Shown here: piece by piece, positions 33,046 through 40,769 of the stretch | Numbering within the stretch: the stretch's first letter is position 1 | How the letters are laid out: each line of letters opens with the position of its first letter | DNA from: Bog-473 sp963787485 | GTDB lineage: Bacteria > Actinomycetota > Acidimicrobiia > Acidimicrobiales > RAAP-2 | Direction: 5' to 3' | Assembly (NCBI GenBank): GCA_963787485.1 | Contig: CAWBDF010000006.1 | Location: forward strand, 496,001-560,000 | Length of the DNA stretch: 64,000 nt | Notes under the pieces: generated by a model | What the model saw: only the letters and a program-made list of their open reading frames with translations | Databases searched by the model: none | What the model was told of the DNA's origin: nothing | Position numbers and translations under genes: made by a program

Positions 33046-33304
33046 TGTCGCCTTGCTCGGGGCCGTAGAACCACCACATCCGCCACGCCGAGGGCGCCTT
33101 GTTCTCGACGTAAGACTCCCAGATCTTCTCGCCGAATACTTGGTCGAGACTCTCGAACCGGTGGGAGTGAAGACTGGGGTAAGCCGGATCCTCGCCAAGA
33201 AGGGCCAGGGCCTTGATGACCTTGCGGTAGCGCTTGGCGTCCCTCTTGGCCAGCCCCTCGATGAGCTGCTCGGTCTCTTCGACGATCAAGATCACGTATG
33301 CCAT
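33014..33304 (-). CDS. RelE/HigB-like toxin candidate
   Basis: The 96-residue protein reads AYVILIVEETEQLIEGLAKR, then KRYRKVIKALALLGEDPAYP, HRFESLDQVFGEKIWESYV and WRMWWFYGPEQGDITVVLIA, ending AAHP. Basic core, Arg-Trp strand and terminal '...IAxHP' fit the RelE/ParE fold of mRNA-cutting toxins. No antitoxin gene lies next to it on the same strand. A divergent gene at 33497 encodes an antitoxin-like protein, and the space between them holds repeated sites. The start may be ATG 33304 or ATG 33313. Confidence 0.65.
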   Translation of the reverse strand: MAYVILIVEETEQLIEGLAKRDAKRYRKVIKALALLGEDPAYPSLHSHRFESLDQVFGEKIWESYVENKAPSAWRMWWFYGPEQGDITVVLIAAHP

Positions 33305-33366
33305 ATCCCCCATTGGAGCACAACCGGTACACTGGTGCAAGTGGTACAATGAACCCCTTGTAACAT

Positions 33367-33437
33367 CGGCACAAACCGTGTTAAAGTCATTGACACCGGC
33401 ACAAGCGGCGCGAAGTGGCCCAAAGCGGCACAAACCG
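33367..33437. repeat. Iteron-like direct repeats CGGCACAA
   Basis: CGGCACAA occurs at 33367, 33397 and 33426, spaced 30 and 29 bases apart and followed twice by ACCG. A related GGCCCAAAGC lies between the last two copies. Such helically phased repeats are typical of operators for a cooperative repressor or of replication iterons. They lie between the toxin-like gene (minus) and the antitoxin-like gene (plus), so an operator of that pair is the simplest reading. Confidence 0.5.
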
Positions 33438-33496
33438 CATGTACCGAGAGCAAGGGAGCCCCGGCACCATCAGCTGGGATGAGAGAGGACAGGCTC

Positions 33497-33805
33497 ATGG
33501 CGACGGCAGTGGAGGTGGAATTGGACTCGCGCCAGCGCGCACCGCTGGCAAAGGTGCTGCACAAGGGCGACCGGACCCGCTACAGGGTCACCCGCCTCGA
33601 GGACGGAGAGATCCGGCTGACGCCGGTCGTCTCCCTGACCGACAGGGAGTTGGCTGTCGTGGCGCAGCCCGAGCTCGTCGAGTCGATCCGACGCGGCGTC
33701 GAGTTGGCGCACGCAGGCAAGGTGGTCCGCCACGAGCCGGGCCACTTCACGCAGCTGGCCGAGAAGATGGGCATCGACATCCACGCAGAAGATGAGGAGG
33801 ACTGA
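33497..33805 (+). CDS. Antitoxin-like small protein
   Basis: The 102-residue protein reads VELDSRQRAPLAKVLHKGDRT, then RYRVTRLEDGEIRLTPVVSL and VAQPELVESIRRGVELAHAG. An N-terminal AbrB/MazE-like strand region followed by 'xxxPELxxxIxxGxExAxxG' is typical of type II antitoxins. The C-terminus is acidic (IHAEDEED). ATG 33497 has GAGAGGAC upstream. It is divergent from the toxin-like gene at 33304 and is followed, one base after its stop, by a small membrane protein gene. Confidence 0.6.
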   Translation: MATAVEVELDSRQRAPLAKVLHKGDRTRYRVTRLEDGEIRLTPVVSLTDRELAVVAQPELVESIRRGVELAHAGKVVRHEPGHFTQLAEKMGIDIHAEDEED

Positions 33806-33806
33806 G

Positions 33807-34004
33807 ATGGCCAACGGAAAGAAGAAGCCGGACACGCTCGCACTGATAGTCGGCCACGTCTTGGTGGGAGTGATCGCAACGTGGCTCGCCGCGAAGGTGG
33901 CGAAGTCAATCGGCCCAGGCCTCCTCGTCGGTGTCGTCGCCGTAGTGGTGCACGCCGAGCTCGACGCGCCAGTATCTCAGGCCGTCAGCGACGCTGGTCT
34001 CTAG
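33807..34004 (+). CDS. Small membrane protein
   Basis: The 65-residue product has a basic start (MANGKKKPDT) and two hydrophobic stretches, LALIVGHVLVGVIATWLAAK and GPGLLVGVVAVVVHAEL. It probably spans the membrane twice. No family is recognised. It starts one base after the stop of the antitoxin-like gene and ends three bases before the next small gene, so the three form one transcription unit. Confidence 0.6.
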   Translation: MANGKKKPDTLALIVGHVLVGVIATWLAAKVAKSIGPGLLVGVVAVVVHAELDAPVSQAVSDAGL

Positions 34005-34007
34005 ACG

Positions 34008-34175
34008 ATGGCCAAGTCCCTTCGCAGTCAGCTCTACCGAGCGGCCCGCGATCTGGGCAACGTCCAGGCCGTCGAGAAGGGTCCGACGAGCTACGGCAAG
34101 CGGGTCGTGCGACGAAAGGTCTACCGCTCGACCAACTCGGTCACGGGGCGGTTCCTGCGCAAGCTCGGGCTGTAG
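34008..34175 (+). CDS. Short basic conserved protein (copy 1)
   Basis: The 55-residue protein MAKSLRSQLYRAARDLGNVQ continues with EKGPTSYGKRVVRRKVYRST and ends FLRKLGL. Its paralogue at 47491 shares most positions (SLRSQLYRAARDLDNVEA, GPTSYGKRVVRRKVYRTTN). The conservation between two otherwise diverged modules shows that it is a real gene. It is highly basic (many Arg/Lys), which suggests nucleic-acid or ribosome binding; I know similar proteins only as actinobacterial hypotheticals in mobile regions. It ends the small plus-strand operon. Confidence 0.8.
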   Translation: MAKSLRSQLYRAARDLGNVQAVEKGPTSYGKRVVRRKVYRSTNSVTGRFLRKLGL

Positions 34176-34176
34176 C

Positions 34177-34566
34177 TCAGCCTGGACGCGTCATACGCAG
34201 AACAGTCTGCCCCGCGTCATTTGCTTCGTTCAGAGCACTCAACAAGGCGACGATCGCCCGCTCGGCAGTAGCCGACCCATCGAACTCGATGCCGGCCCGA
34301 ACGAATCCGTGCTGGAGCATCCGAACGTTCTTGATATCACCCTTGGTGCGGACGCTGTCCGAACCACTCGCGGAAGGAATCTCGACGAGGATCGTATGAC
34401 CGAGCAGCTCGGATACCCGAGCGTGATGGAACGTGATGCCAACGCCGAGTGTTGAGAAATCGCGGATCCCACATTCTCGCCAACCCACGGTGGTCAGCTC
34501 ACCTTCGAGAAGGCAGAAGCCTCTCAGATTCGCCTCATGACGTGGTACTCGCCGGCGCATCCCCAT
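34177..34566 (-). CDS. PilZ-like domain protein
   Basis: The 129-residue protein has the beta-barrel pattern of PilZ domains: RHEANLRGFCLLEGELTTVG, then CGIRDFSTLGVGITFHHAR, LGHTILVEIPS and MLQHGFVRAGIEFDG. The canonical c-di-GMP motifs RxxxR and (D/N)xSxxG appear as RRRVPRHE and DFSTLG, so binding is plausible. It might be a c-di-GMP effector. ATG 34566 has GGGGGAAG upstream. The gene is convergent with the short basic protein gene, their ends being one base apart, and it appears inserted into the first accessory module, since the second copy lacks it. Confidence 0.72.
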   Translation of the reverse strand: MGMRRRVPRHEANLRGFCLLEGELTTVGWRECGIRDFSTLGVGITFHHARVSELLGHTILVEIPSASGSDSVRTKGDIKNVRMLQHGFVRAGIEFDGSATAERAIVALLSALNEANDAGQTVLRMTRPG

Positions 34567-34799
34567 TGCGCTTCCCCCACACCCACAACACTGCACCCCT
34601 CCGCACGAGGAGGGGCACATCGACGAGGGCACTTGCTCTACGCATCCCTCACGCACAGTTCTCGACATCGTCTATCGTCCGACTGATCCAACTCCGGCAC
34701 AACGTTTGGTCAGATCCGGCGAGTCAGCGATAGGGGCCAGGGTGAGACCCCTCATAGCCCGGTGGTACTTCGAGGTGCTCCGGACCGCGCCGACGCCGA

Positions 34800-34903
34800 G
34801 GTCCCACCAAAGGGCCGGGGAGACGATTACTTTCGTCCGCAGGTCGATGCCTTCTCACGAAGGCGCCGATCGGCCCCGTTCGGCGCGCACCGGGCGGGGC
34901 ACC
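34800..34903. ncRNA. Conserved hairpin-rich non-coding segment (copy 1)
   Basis: The segment matches 47784-47888 over about 100 bases, in a region without shared reading frame. Three foldable parts recur: GACG-ATTACTTT-CGTC; a longer stem around GTCGATGCCTTC...GAAGGCGCCGAT, in which differences between copies often keep pairing; and CCCCG...CGGGG enclosing CGG/CCG (CGTTCGGCGCGCACCGGG). A strong hairpin follows 23 bases later. I read it as a structured RNA or a structured DNA site of the module. The strand is uncertain. Otherwise the gap 34567-34959 is empty. Confidence 0.45.
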
Positions 34904-34925
34904 ACAACGGACACACAACAAATGA

Positions 34926-34949
34926 ACGGGTACACCGCGTTGTACCCGT
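34926..34949. terminator. Strong hairpin after the conserved segment (copy 1)
   Basis: ACGGGTACA-CCGCGT-TGTACCCGT is a perfect 9-bp stem. There is no T-run on either side, so termination would be of the GC-rich actinobacterial kind. It lies between the conserved non-coding segment and a minus-strand stop codon. Confidence 0.5.
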
Positions 34950-34959
34950 CCAGACAGCG

Positions 34960-36483
34960 TCAGCCGTACTTGGGATTGAGCGACACCAGCTCGATGTTCA
35001 GATCCCCGATAGCTTCAAGGGTGCCGTGCAAGCGGGCCTGATCCTGGACCCACCCGACCAAGTGGGTCTCGCCATCGTCGCAACGGCTGACCGCGAATCC
35101 GTTAATGGCTTCGATCAGGCTCGGACTCAGTCTTCCTTTGACCACGATCTCGAAACTCTCGGGGGCATTCAAGGTCGCGCTCGAGCATGCACCTTCCTCA
35201 TCTTGGAGCAACGACCGCAAAGTCGTCATCCATGAGGGGTGATTCGCAGGCGCCTGGCTGCGGGCCCACCGGGGGCAAGCGGCCGGGTAACATGCCCGGA
35301 GCGCCCAACCTGGAATCAGGAGGATGGCGCACAGGCAACAACAAGCCCCGCCGGCAGAGATGCGGCGGGGCTGTTGTCTTGTCACGTGCGCCCCATTTCT
35401 CGCCGGCGCGCCAACTCCCGTAGCCCCGTCAGGCCCTCGAGGTGCTCCGGACAGGCCCACACGACCCACCAACGGTCGCCACGAGGCGAACGCCAGCGGC
35501 CCGTTCAGGCCGGCCCCTCTGAGCAGTGGGCGGCCTGCAGGTTGCGGTCGTGGATCATCTGCCAGCAGCGGCCGGCCTCGACGATGAAGCCGGGGGAGGG
35601 GTCGCCGGGTTGGGGCATCGGGTTGCTTTGGTCCGATCTTGGAGAACAGATCGACCACGCGTGCAAGCAGCGTGATGTTGTCGTCAGTAATGGCAGCTTT
35701 GTCAGATGGTTGAATTTCGGGCGCCACCAATATCGCGTCGACGAACTTCTCGCGAGCTTCAGCCTGCTGCCCGGGCTCGAGCGGAGCAATGAACGGTGGC
35801 AGGGCGGCAAGTAAGAGCTGAGTTCTTTTGGCTCGCTTCTCACGGTTGCGATGATGGCCAGACTGATTGGCTGCATACCCAGCGACACCGAGGATTGCCA
35901 AGGCTCTGAGGGCTCTCGCCACCGTTCCGGCCGTGTAATTTGCCGGGGCGAAGATTGTCACGAGCGCACCGTAGAGAGCAGCCAAGAGTCCGACGACTAT
36001 CGCCCCGTATGACCAGAGGTCCGCGGTTTTCTTCTGGGACTTCGCTTCTTCTCCAAACGCCGTTGACGTTCCAGTGATGCTGATGACGTCGACCAAGGTG
36101 CCAGCCTCTTTGAGTTTCTCTTCCATGCTGGCGAGGATCGCAGCACCCTCGTCTGACAGCCCAGCTGATTGTGAGTCGAACAGTTCCTTTTGTTCTGAGC
36201 GAGTGTTAGTTGTGGCAGCACCCTCTGCGGCGAGCGTCGCAGAGAACTGCGTCTGCATGTCTGAGATCGTTGTATCAATGCGAGGGCGTATTTCGTCGAG
36301 TGAATTACGGATGTCGTCTACGCGGGCTGTCTGAGCGCCGATCTCAGCCTCGACGGCCGAGATCCTGTTCGCGGAGATCGATTCGACATCAGCAACCTTC
36401 GACTCATTCTCCTCGGCCGCCCGCTGAATCGATGCCAGTGACTCGCTGTTGCGCGCGTCGATCTCGGCGGAAATCCGGGACAC
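34960..36483 (-). CDS. Coiled-coil membrane protein running on into a separate C-terminal domain (composite)
   Basis: One open frame of 507 codons joins three parts. Residues 1 to about 150 are coiled coil (SRISAEIDARNSESLASIQR, VESISANRISAVEAEIGAQT). About 165-215 hold two membrane helices (SYGAIVVGLLAALYGALVTI, ALRALAILGVAGYA), and a cytoplasmic helix follows to about 290. The next ~130 residues are Arg/Pro-rich and overlie another gene's frame, so they look like read-through. The last 89 (from ATG 35229: FEIVVKGRLSPSLIEAINGF, THLVGWVQDQARLHGTLEAI) match a separate small actinobacterial family. I suspect two genes, 35.6-36.48 and 34960-35229. The start is GTG 36483. Copy 2 is at 48296. Confidence 0.6.
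   Translation of the reverse strand: MSRISAEIDARNSESLASIQRAAEENESKVADVESISANRISAVEAEIGAQTARVDDIRNSLDEIRPRIDTTISDMQTQFSATLAAEGAATTNTRSEQKELFDSQSAGLSDEGAAILASMEEKLKEAGTLVDVISITGTSTAFGEEAKSQKKTADLWSYGAIVVGLLAALYGALVTIFAPANYTAGTVARALRALAILGVAGYAANQSGHHRNREKRAKRTQLLLAALPPFIAPLEPGQQAEAREKFVDAILVAPEIQPSDKAAITDDNITLLARVVDLFSKIGPKQPDAPTRRPLPRLHRRGRPLLADDPRPQPAGRPLLRGAGLNGPLAFASWRPLVGRVGLSGAPRGPDGATGVGAPARNGAHVTRQQPRRISAGGACCCLCAILLIPGWALRACYPAACPRWARSQAPANHPSWMTTLRSLLQDEEGACSSATLNAPESFEIVVKGRLSPSLIEAINGFAVSRCDDGETHLVGWVQDQARLHGTLEAIGDLNIELVSLNPKYG
35338..35377. terminator. GC-rich terminator hairpin
   Basis: AGCCCCGCC at 35344-35352 pairs perfectly with GGCGGGGCT at 35364-35372, and ACAAC/GTTGT extend the stem. 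The loop is eleven bases. It lies just after the end of the Cys/Trp-rich pseudogene (minus strand), as expected for its terminator. Confidence 0.65.
35382..35618 (-). pseudogene. Cys/Trp-rich small protein gene broken by a TGA (copy 1)
   Basis: From ATG 35618 the frame reads MPQPGDPSPGFIVEAGRCWQ, then MIHDRNLQAAHCSEGPA, a TGA at 35505-35507, then TGRWRSPRGDRWWVVWACPE and HLEGLTGLRELARR. The intact copy at 48061 has PAWTGRW, so a tryptophan codon TGG became TGA here. The upper part lies within the longer frame of the coiled-coil gene. The product would have several CxxH-type metal-binding positions. Confidence 0.75.
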
Positions 36484-36721
36484 CGTGTTAGCTGATCATG
36501 GACCTCGAATGCAGCTACCGGCCCGTAGGTTCACGAGGCTTTGGGACATCGACGTAGGGACTCAAACGCGTAGGGCCGCATTACCGGCCCGGACCAGGGC
36601 CAGCCCAACGGCAGCCAGCAGAGCGACTCCCAGCAGATAGGGACGATGAGTTCGGCCAGCCGGAGACTCGGATCCTCGCCACTGGCATGGCGGCAACTGG
36701 TTCGGCGGAGCTTGGTCCCTT

Positions 36722-36913
36722 TTACTGTTCCCAGGTGGGATTCGTTAGCTCCCGGCGGAAGACCAGGTGTTGCACGGAACGGCCGTCGTCGCCATCGACT
36801 TCCGCCACGGTCACGAATTCCCAGCCCTCTCCATCCTCATCATTGAGATGTTGAACCAGTGCGCCCGCATTGGGTCTCAGCTCCTCCGCCTTGTATTCCC
36901 ATCGTGTGGGCAT
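36722..36913 (-). CDS. DUF4177-like small protein
   Basis: The 63-residue protein reads MPTRWEYKAEELRPNAGALV, then QHLNDEDGEGWEFVTVAEVD and VQHLVFRREL. The WEYK... L..LN..G..GWE.V pattern is that of DUF4177. Function unknown. ATG 36913 has GGAGGG nine bases upstream. Downstream on the same strand (36490-36720) a frame with a hydrophobic segment (LLGVALLAAVGLALVRAG) occurs but has no convincing start. Confidence 0.7.
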   Translation of the reverse strand: MPTRWEYKAEELRPNAGALVQHLNDEDGEGWEFVTVAEVDGDDGRSVQHLVFRRELTNPTWEQ

Positions 36914-37200
36914 CAACCCGTCCCTCCGGCAATTTGACACTTCGTCTATGCCCGTGATCTCCTCGTCTAAACCTTCAATCTTCGAAGCGCGCTCACTGGT
37001 CGCGATACCACACCGCGTCTGGTCCTGAGCACCACCTCCGTTGCTGGAAACGCCCGATCCGTGGCCTGGTTCGTGATACCGGCCCTGGCGAAGTCTGAAA
37101 GGCGGACACAGATTGGAACGGGTGGAGCCGTGGCTCCCTCCTGATGCGATACGGGACCCTTCTGCAGTCGTAAAGTCGGGTTGGCTGGCGCGATCATGCT

Positions 37201-38322
37201 GTGGTGATGCGAAACCGTCGCAACATCTGGACGAAGTTCACTACGTCTGCAGCATTGCTGTTAATCGCTTGTGGCGGAGCTGTCATGGAAGGTGGTGGGG
37301 CAGGAGCTTCGCAAACTGTCTCGGCCATACCCGGGGTCTCGGTGCGTTCGATGGAGATCCATGGGTTCACACCCGACCAGGTGGTGTCTGAGGGAGGCAA
37401 CGTCTGGCTGGTTGGCGCGACGAGCCCCCAGTCCACCGGCTGCAAGATCGAATCCGTCAATCCAAGCACTCTTCGAACCCATCGCTATTCGCTGATCGCA
37501 TGTGGTGGCTACGTAACGACCGGTGACAATGCCATCTACTTGGTTGCTCCCACTTACGAACGGGGAACCAACGACGAGAACCTTCACATCGAACGGTTCG
37601 ATCCCACCACCGGCGGCTCGGTGGTTATGGCCCCGGTCATCATGACCCTGGTGGGAAGCGCAATCGCCCATATCGCTTTTGCCTACGCTGACCGTTCCCT
37701 CTGGGTCCGTGGTTACGGCTCACCGGGGACACCTGCCAATGGAATGGTGCAGGTGGCTCCCTCAACGGGGGTGGTGCTGCGCACATTCAGCGATGACGCA
37801 TGGCCCATACTCAAAGACGAACCGTCGGTAGTGGGCAACGGTGACACCTTGTGGTTGGCCAGCGGTCTCGGAGCGACGGAGACGATGGTTGCTTCCCTGA
37901 GCCCGGGTCAGGCGAACCCGACCACGGTCTATTCAGAAGACCACTCCGGTGGAGTCGAATGGCTGTCTTCCGTGCAAGGGCAAGTGTGGGCGAATATCAG
38001 GACGGACCGTCTCGCGCATCTCGTCCTGCTCAGCTCAGCTGGTGCCCCACTCATGGAGTCTGGGTCTCAACTCCTGGGCGACGCTCCTTTGGTGAGCACT
38101 GGCAAAGACTTGTGGACCTCTGGGGTGGGGGCAAACTGTCTCGGTCCGCTAGAGGTCTGGCAGGTGAGCAGGACGACTGGGAAGGCAACGGTGGCCGTCG
38201 CGGTGCACACTTCGGCCAATCCGTGCGTCGCGGCCTCCGGGATTGCAGCGGCCGGTCGGTCCGCCTTCTTGCTAATTGGATCGCCCTCTCCCGTAAGGCT
38301 CTACCGCATCGGGTCAAATTAG
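37201..38322 (+). CDS. Putative lipoprotein with beta-propeller-like repeats
   Basis: The 373-residue protein starts with a basic segment (RNRRNIWTK), a hydrophobic core and LLIACGG, a lipobox (L-I-A-C), so Cys is probably lipidated after export. The rest consists of repeated strand pairs with the pattern 'xxGNxxWLVG', 'DNAIYLVAP', 'DRSLWVRGYG', 'GDTLWLASG', 'GQVWANI', 'GKDLWTSGVG', as in NHL/YncE-type propellers. Ligand unknown. GTG 37201 or ATG 37207 may start translation. No partner gene is adjacent. The downstream 38323-38614 shows no supported feature. Confidence 0.8.
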   Translation: MVMRNRRNIWTKFTTSAALLLIACGGAVMEGGGAGASQTVSAIPGVSVRSMEIHGFTPDQVVSEGGNVWLVGATSPQSTGCKIESVNPSTLRTHRYSLIACGGYVTTGDNAIYLVAPTYERGTNDENLHIERFDPTTGGSVVMAPVIMTLVGSAIAHIAFAYADRSLWVRGYGSPGTPANGMVQVAPSTGVVLRTFSDDAWPILKDEPSVVGNGDTLWLASGLGATETMVASLSPGQANPTTVYSEDHSGGVEWLSSVQGQVWANIRTDRLAHLVLLSSAGAPLMESGSQLLGDAPLVSTGKDLWTSGVGANCLGPLEVWQVSRTTGKATVAVAVHTSANPCVAASGIAAAGRSAFLLIGSPSPVRLYRIGSN

Positions 38323-38614
38323 GCAGAGCTTCAGCTACTGAGGGACGTGCAGGTCATGGTGACGGATAAGAAGCGTCCAACTGCGGCGAAATCTCTCGCA
38401 CTTCCGGCGAACCTGGGATACCGGCGCCGGTCAGCGTGACTACGTGACGAAAGAGCAAACGCAGGAGCCGACATTCAACTTCCGTTAGTAGCCTCCGCCC
38501 GCATGACGATCGTCTTGCCGAGGGCCCGCGACGTGGCTCGGTAATGCACAAGGGTGTGGACCTCGGTGTCATTGTCAGCAACCGCGTACGGAGCAAGCCT
38601 CCTCGATGTCGAAA

Positions 38615-39865
38615 TCACTTCTCAGGCTTGCGGGCCAGTCCAACTGGATACTCGACGCGTGTGTCAGAGCGGCGGACGACTACGATTGCGATGTCGTCTT
38701 GGGCTTCATCCCCGAGCATCGCCCGAGTGACCTGACGGCAGACGGCCTCGGCGCTATCGGCATTGAGGGCGTTGCGTAACCGTTCCATTCCATTATCGAC
38801 ACTCTCTCCGCGGCGTTCGACCAGACCATCGGTGTAGAGCACCATCGCTGCTCCATCAGGTAACGCTACGATGGTCGCCGATCTGCTGATCTCTGTACGG
38901 ACGCCGAGCGGCGGTCCGATCTGCAAGCTGAGGAAGTAGCCCGGTTCCTCCACCGGGACCAGAAGCGGGGGTAGGTGGCCGGCGGTGGCGACGCGGAACT
39001 CGTCGTACGGGAACGAGGCAGTGGCGCACACGGCGGTCACCATGGTCGCCGCTTCGAAGTGCTGAACCTTACGACTGGTGAGCTCCAGGACTTCGGCTGG
39101 CTCACTGCTGAGCAGGGCATAGGAACGCAACGCACTTCGCACCCGACCCATCACCACCGCCGCATGCAGGCCGTGGCCGGCCACGTCGCCGGTCACAACC
39201 CACAGCTGGCCGGAGGGCACGGTGAAGACGTCGTACCAGTCGCCACCGACAGGCTCCTCTGGGGTGAGGTAACGGGTGGCGAATTCCAGGCCCGGACACT
39301 CGGGTAGCCGGCCGGGTAGCAGGCTGCGTTCCAGCAGGGCGGTTGCTGCTCGCTCGACCGCCAGCTGACGAGCCTGGACTGCCCCGGCGAGCCGTTCGGC
39401 GACCACCTGGAGGAGCACGGCGTCGGGAGCCTCGAACCGGCGGTCCTCAAGCCGGCCTACATGAAGCACACCGATCACCTCATCTGCTACGAGGAGCGGC
39501 ACCCCGAGCATGGTGCGGATCCCCTTCTCCCAAAGGATCGGGTTCGCGACCGTGGTCGAGTCGACCCGATCCAGGCGCACCGGCTCCTTTGACCGGGCGA
39601 TGCGTCCGGCGAAACCGACGCCGATCGGCACGCGGACGCCCTGGCGGACCTCCTCCTCGATACCGCACGCCGCCCGGGCGACGAGATCACCAGAGTCCTT
39701 GTCGAGAAGCAGCACGGCTGCGGTGTCCGCGTCGAGAATTTCCCGCACACGCACTAATAGCTCGACGAGCAGGTCCTCAACGTCTAGGCGGCCCAGCTTG
39801 CTCTCCGTGACGGCCCGAAAATTGGCCAACTGATCCTGGGCGCTTACGACACTGTGGTTCTTCAC
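38615..39865 (-). CDS. GAF-PP2C (RsbU/SpoIIE-type) serine phosphatase
   Basis: The 416-residue protein has an N-terminal GAF sensor (LLVELLVRVREILDADTAAVLLLD, IGVGFAGRIARSKEPVRLD, TMLGVPLLVADEVIGVLHVG; about 30-165). A PP2C-type phosphatase follows (about 200-405: GGDWYDVFTVPSGQLWVVTG, DVAGHGLHAAVVMG, TAGHLPPLL, LYTDGLVERRGES, QDDIAIVVVRR). The DVxGHG, TDGLxE and DDxA acidic positions that bind Mn/Mg are all present. It should dephosphorylate an anti-anti-sigma (STAS) protein; one is encoded at 43237. GTG 39865 is chosen; the frame is open to 39958. Confidence 0.92.
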   Translation of the reverse strand: MKNHSVVSAQDQLANFRAVTESKLGRLDVEDLLVELLVRVREILDADTAAVLLLDKDSGDLVARAACGIEEEVRQGVRVPIGVGFAGRIARSKEPVRLDRVDSTTVANPILWEKGIRTMLGVPLLVADEVIGVLHVGRLEDRRFEAPDAVLLQVVAERLAGAVQARQLAVERAATALLERSLLPGRLPECPGLEFATRYLTPEEPVGGDWYDVFTVPSGQLWVVTGDVAGHGLHAAVVMGRVRSALRSYALLSSEPAEVLELTSRKVQHFEAATMVTAVCATASFPYDEFRVATAGHLPPLLVPVEEPGYFLSLQIGPPLGVRTEISRSATIVALPDGAAMVLYTDGLVERRGESVDNGMERLRNALNADSAEAVCRQVTRAMLGDEAQDDIAIVVVRRSDTRVEYPVGLARKPEK

Positions 39866-39964
39866 GCACAGAGCGTACCGGTGTCCCGGCGCGAGGCTCT
39901 GGAAGGGATTTGTGCAACGCCTGGGCGGAACAGGAAACAACGAAACTACATCACCCAAAAAACG

Positions 39965-40091
39965 TCACGGCGGCGCTGATCCACGCAAGGCCTCCCATAG
40001 CGCCTCGAAGACATGCTGGGGTGGCCAGACCGGCTAGAGCCCCCGGCCCAACGCTGATTGCCTTCCAGGTATACCTCTTGATTGGCTGCAC
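39965..40091 (-). pseudogene. Truncated, frameshifted DUF4235 gene copy
   Basis: From a GTG at 40091 the frame reads QPIKRYTWKAISVGPGALAG and then LAT. An extra C in CACCCC shifts the frame, after which QHVFEALWEALRGSAPP and a stop follow. The intact homologue is at 44657. It is part of the duplicated segment of about 450 bp. Confidence 0.75.
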
Positions 40092-40440
40092 GTGACACTC
40101 CTACCCCAGTAGTGCGATCGCACACATGTCTATGGAAGATGAGTCGGACCGCCCAAGACGAGGCGGGCCCGGCTTGAGTGCAGGCCTCGGCCGACTGATC
40201 TCTTCCACCCTTTCCCTGGGGCCCTGCAGGCCGAGTAGTCAATGACCAGTGTGAGCGCCCTTCCGTCTGGGTAACTCATCCACACGGTTTGCCAGGACAA
40301 CGGCCGACCAGGACAACGGCCGAGAGGAAGCCCACATTGCCTGTGAACGAAGGTCAGCTGCACGATCTGCTCTACCAAAGCTTTGGAGACTGAGCTCCGC
40401 GGAGTGCAAGCCTACGAAGGGGCGCTGGCCTGCGCCCGCA
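39965..40440. repeat. Segmental duplication, copy A
   Basis: This segment and 44837-45310 agree at well over four fifths of positions by eye, in the same orientation. Both hold the 5' part of a DUF4235 gene (minus), a shared intergenic stretch (for example GCGGGCCCGGCTTGAGTGCA in both), and the start of a ferritin-like gene (plus). Copy A carries frameshifts in both genes and is the more decayed. Confidence 0.8.
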
Positions 40441-40510
40441 CGACGACTTGCGAGGTGAGTGGGAGCACTATTTCAAGCAGGTCCCCGAGCACCTTCTGCG
40501 GCGTCGGAGG
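40337..40510 (+). pseudogene. Ferritin-like gene remnant (copy A)
   Basis: From TTG 40337 (after GAGAGGAAG) the product reads PVNEGQLHDLLYQSFGD, then stops. In other frames the match resumes with ETELRGVQAYEGALACAR and then RGEWEHYFKQVPEH. These fit the intact protein at 55534 (MPVDEGQMHDLLFQAYETEL, GGAQVYEAALACAHN, LRGEWEHYLDQTRHH). At least two frameshifts are present, and the rest of the gene is missing. Confidence 0.75.
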
Positions 40511-40769
40511 CGGCGATCCGCGCAGCGCCTTGCAGATGACCTCGAGGACACGCTGCGAGGCAAGAGTCGCCAGCGCTCCCGATCCGACCGCGCTGCCTTC
40601 GAGCCGTACATCTCTACGAACGGCACAGCGACTTTGCGACCCCGATGACCCCCGGAGTCACACGTGCGCGCCGCAACGGGGGCGAATGGACACACGTCTA
40701 CCGATTGAATCGGGCGACAACCGGGAACATTTCCAACTATCAAGATATCGAGCGGAACGGAGCAGCGGC

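Noticed and set aside
33367..33437. Replication origin iterons or a CRISPR array
   Set aside because: Only three 8-base repeats with unrelated neighbours; no replication protein or cas gene nearby. An operator reading is simpler.
36967..37197. 76-residue minus-strand protein
   Set aside because: No motif or ribosome-binding site; it probably lies in the promoter region of the lipoprotein gene.
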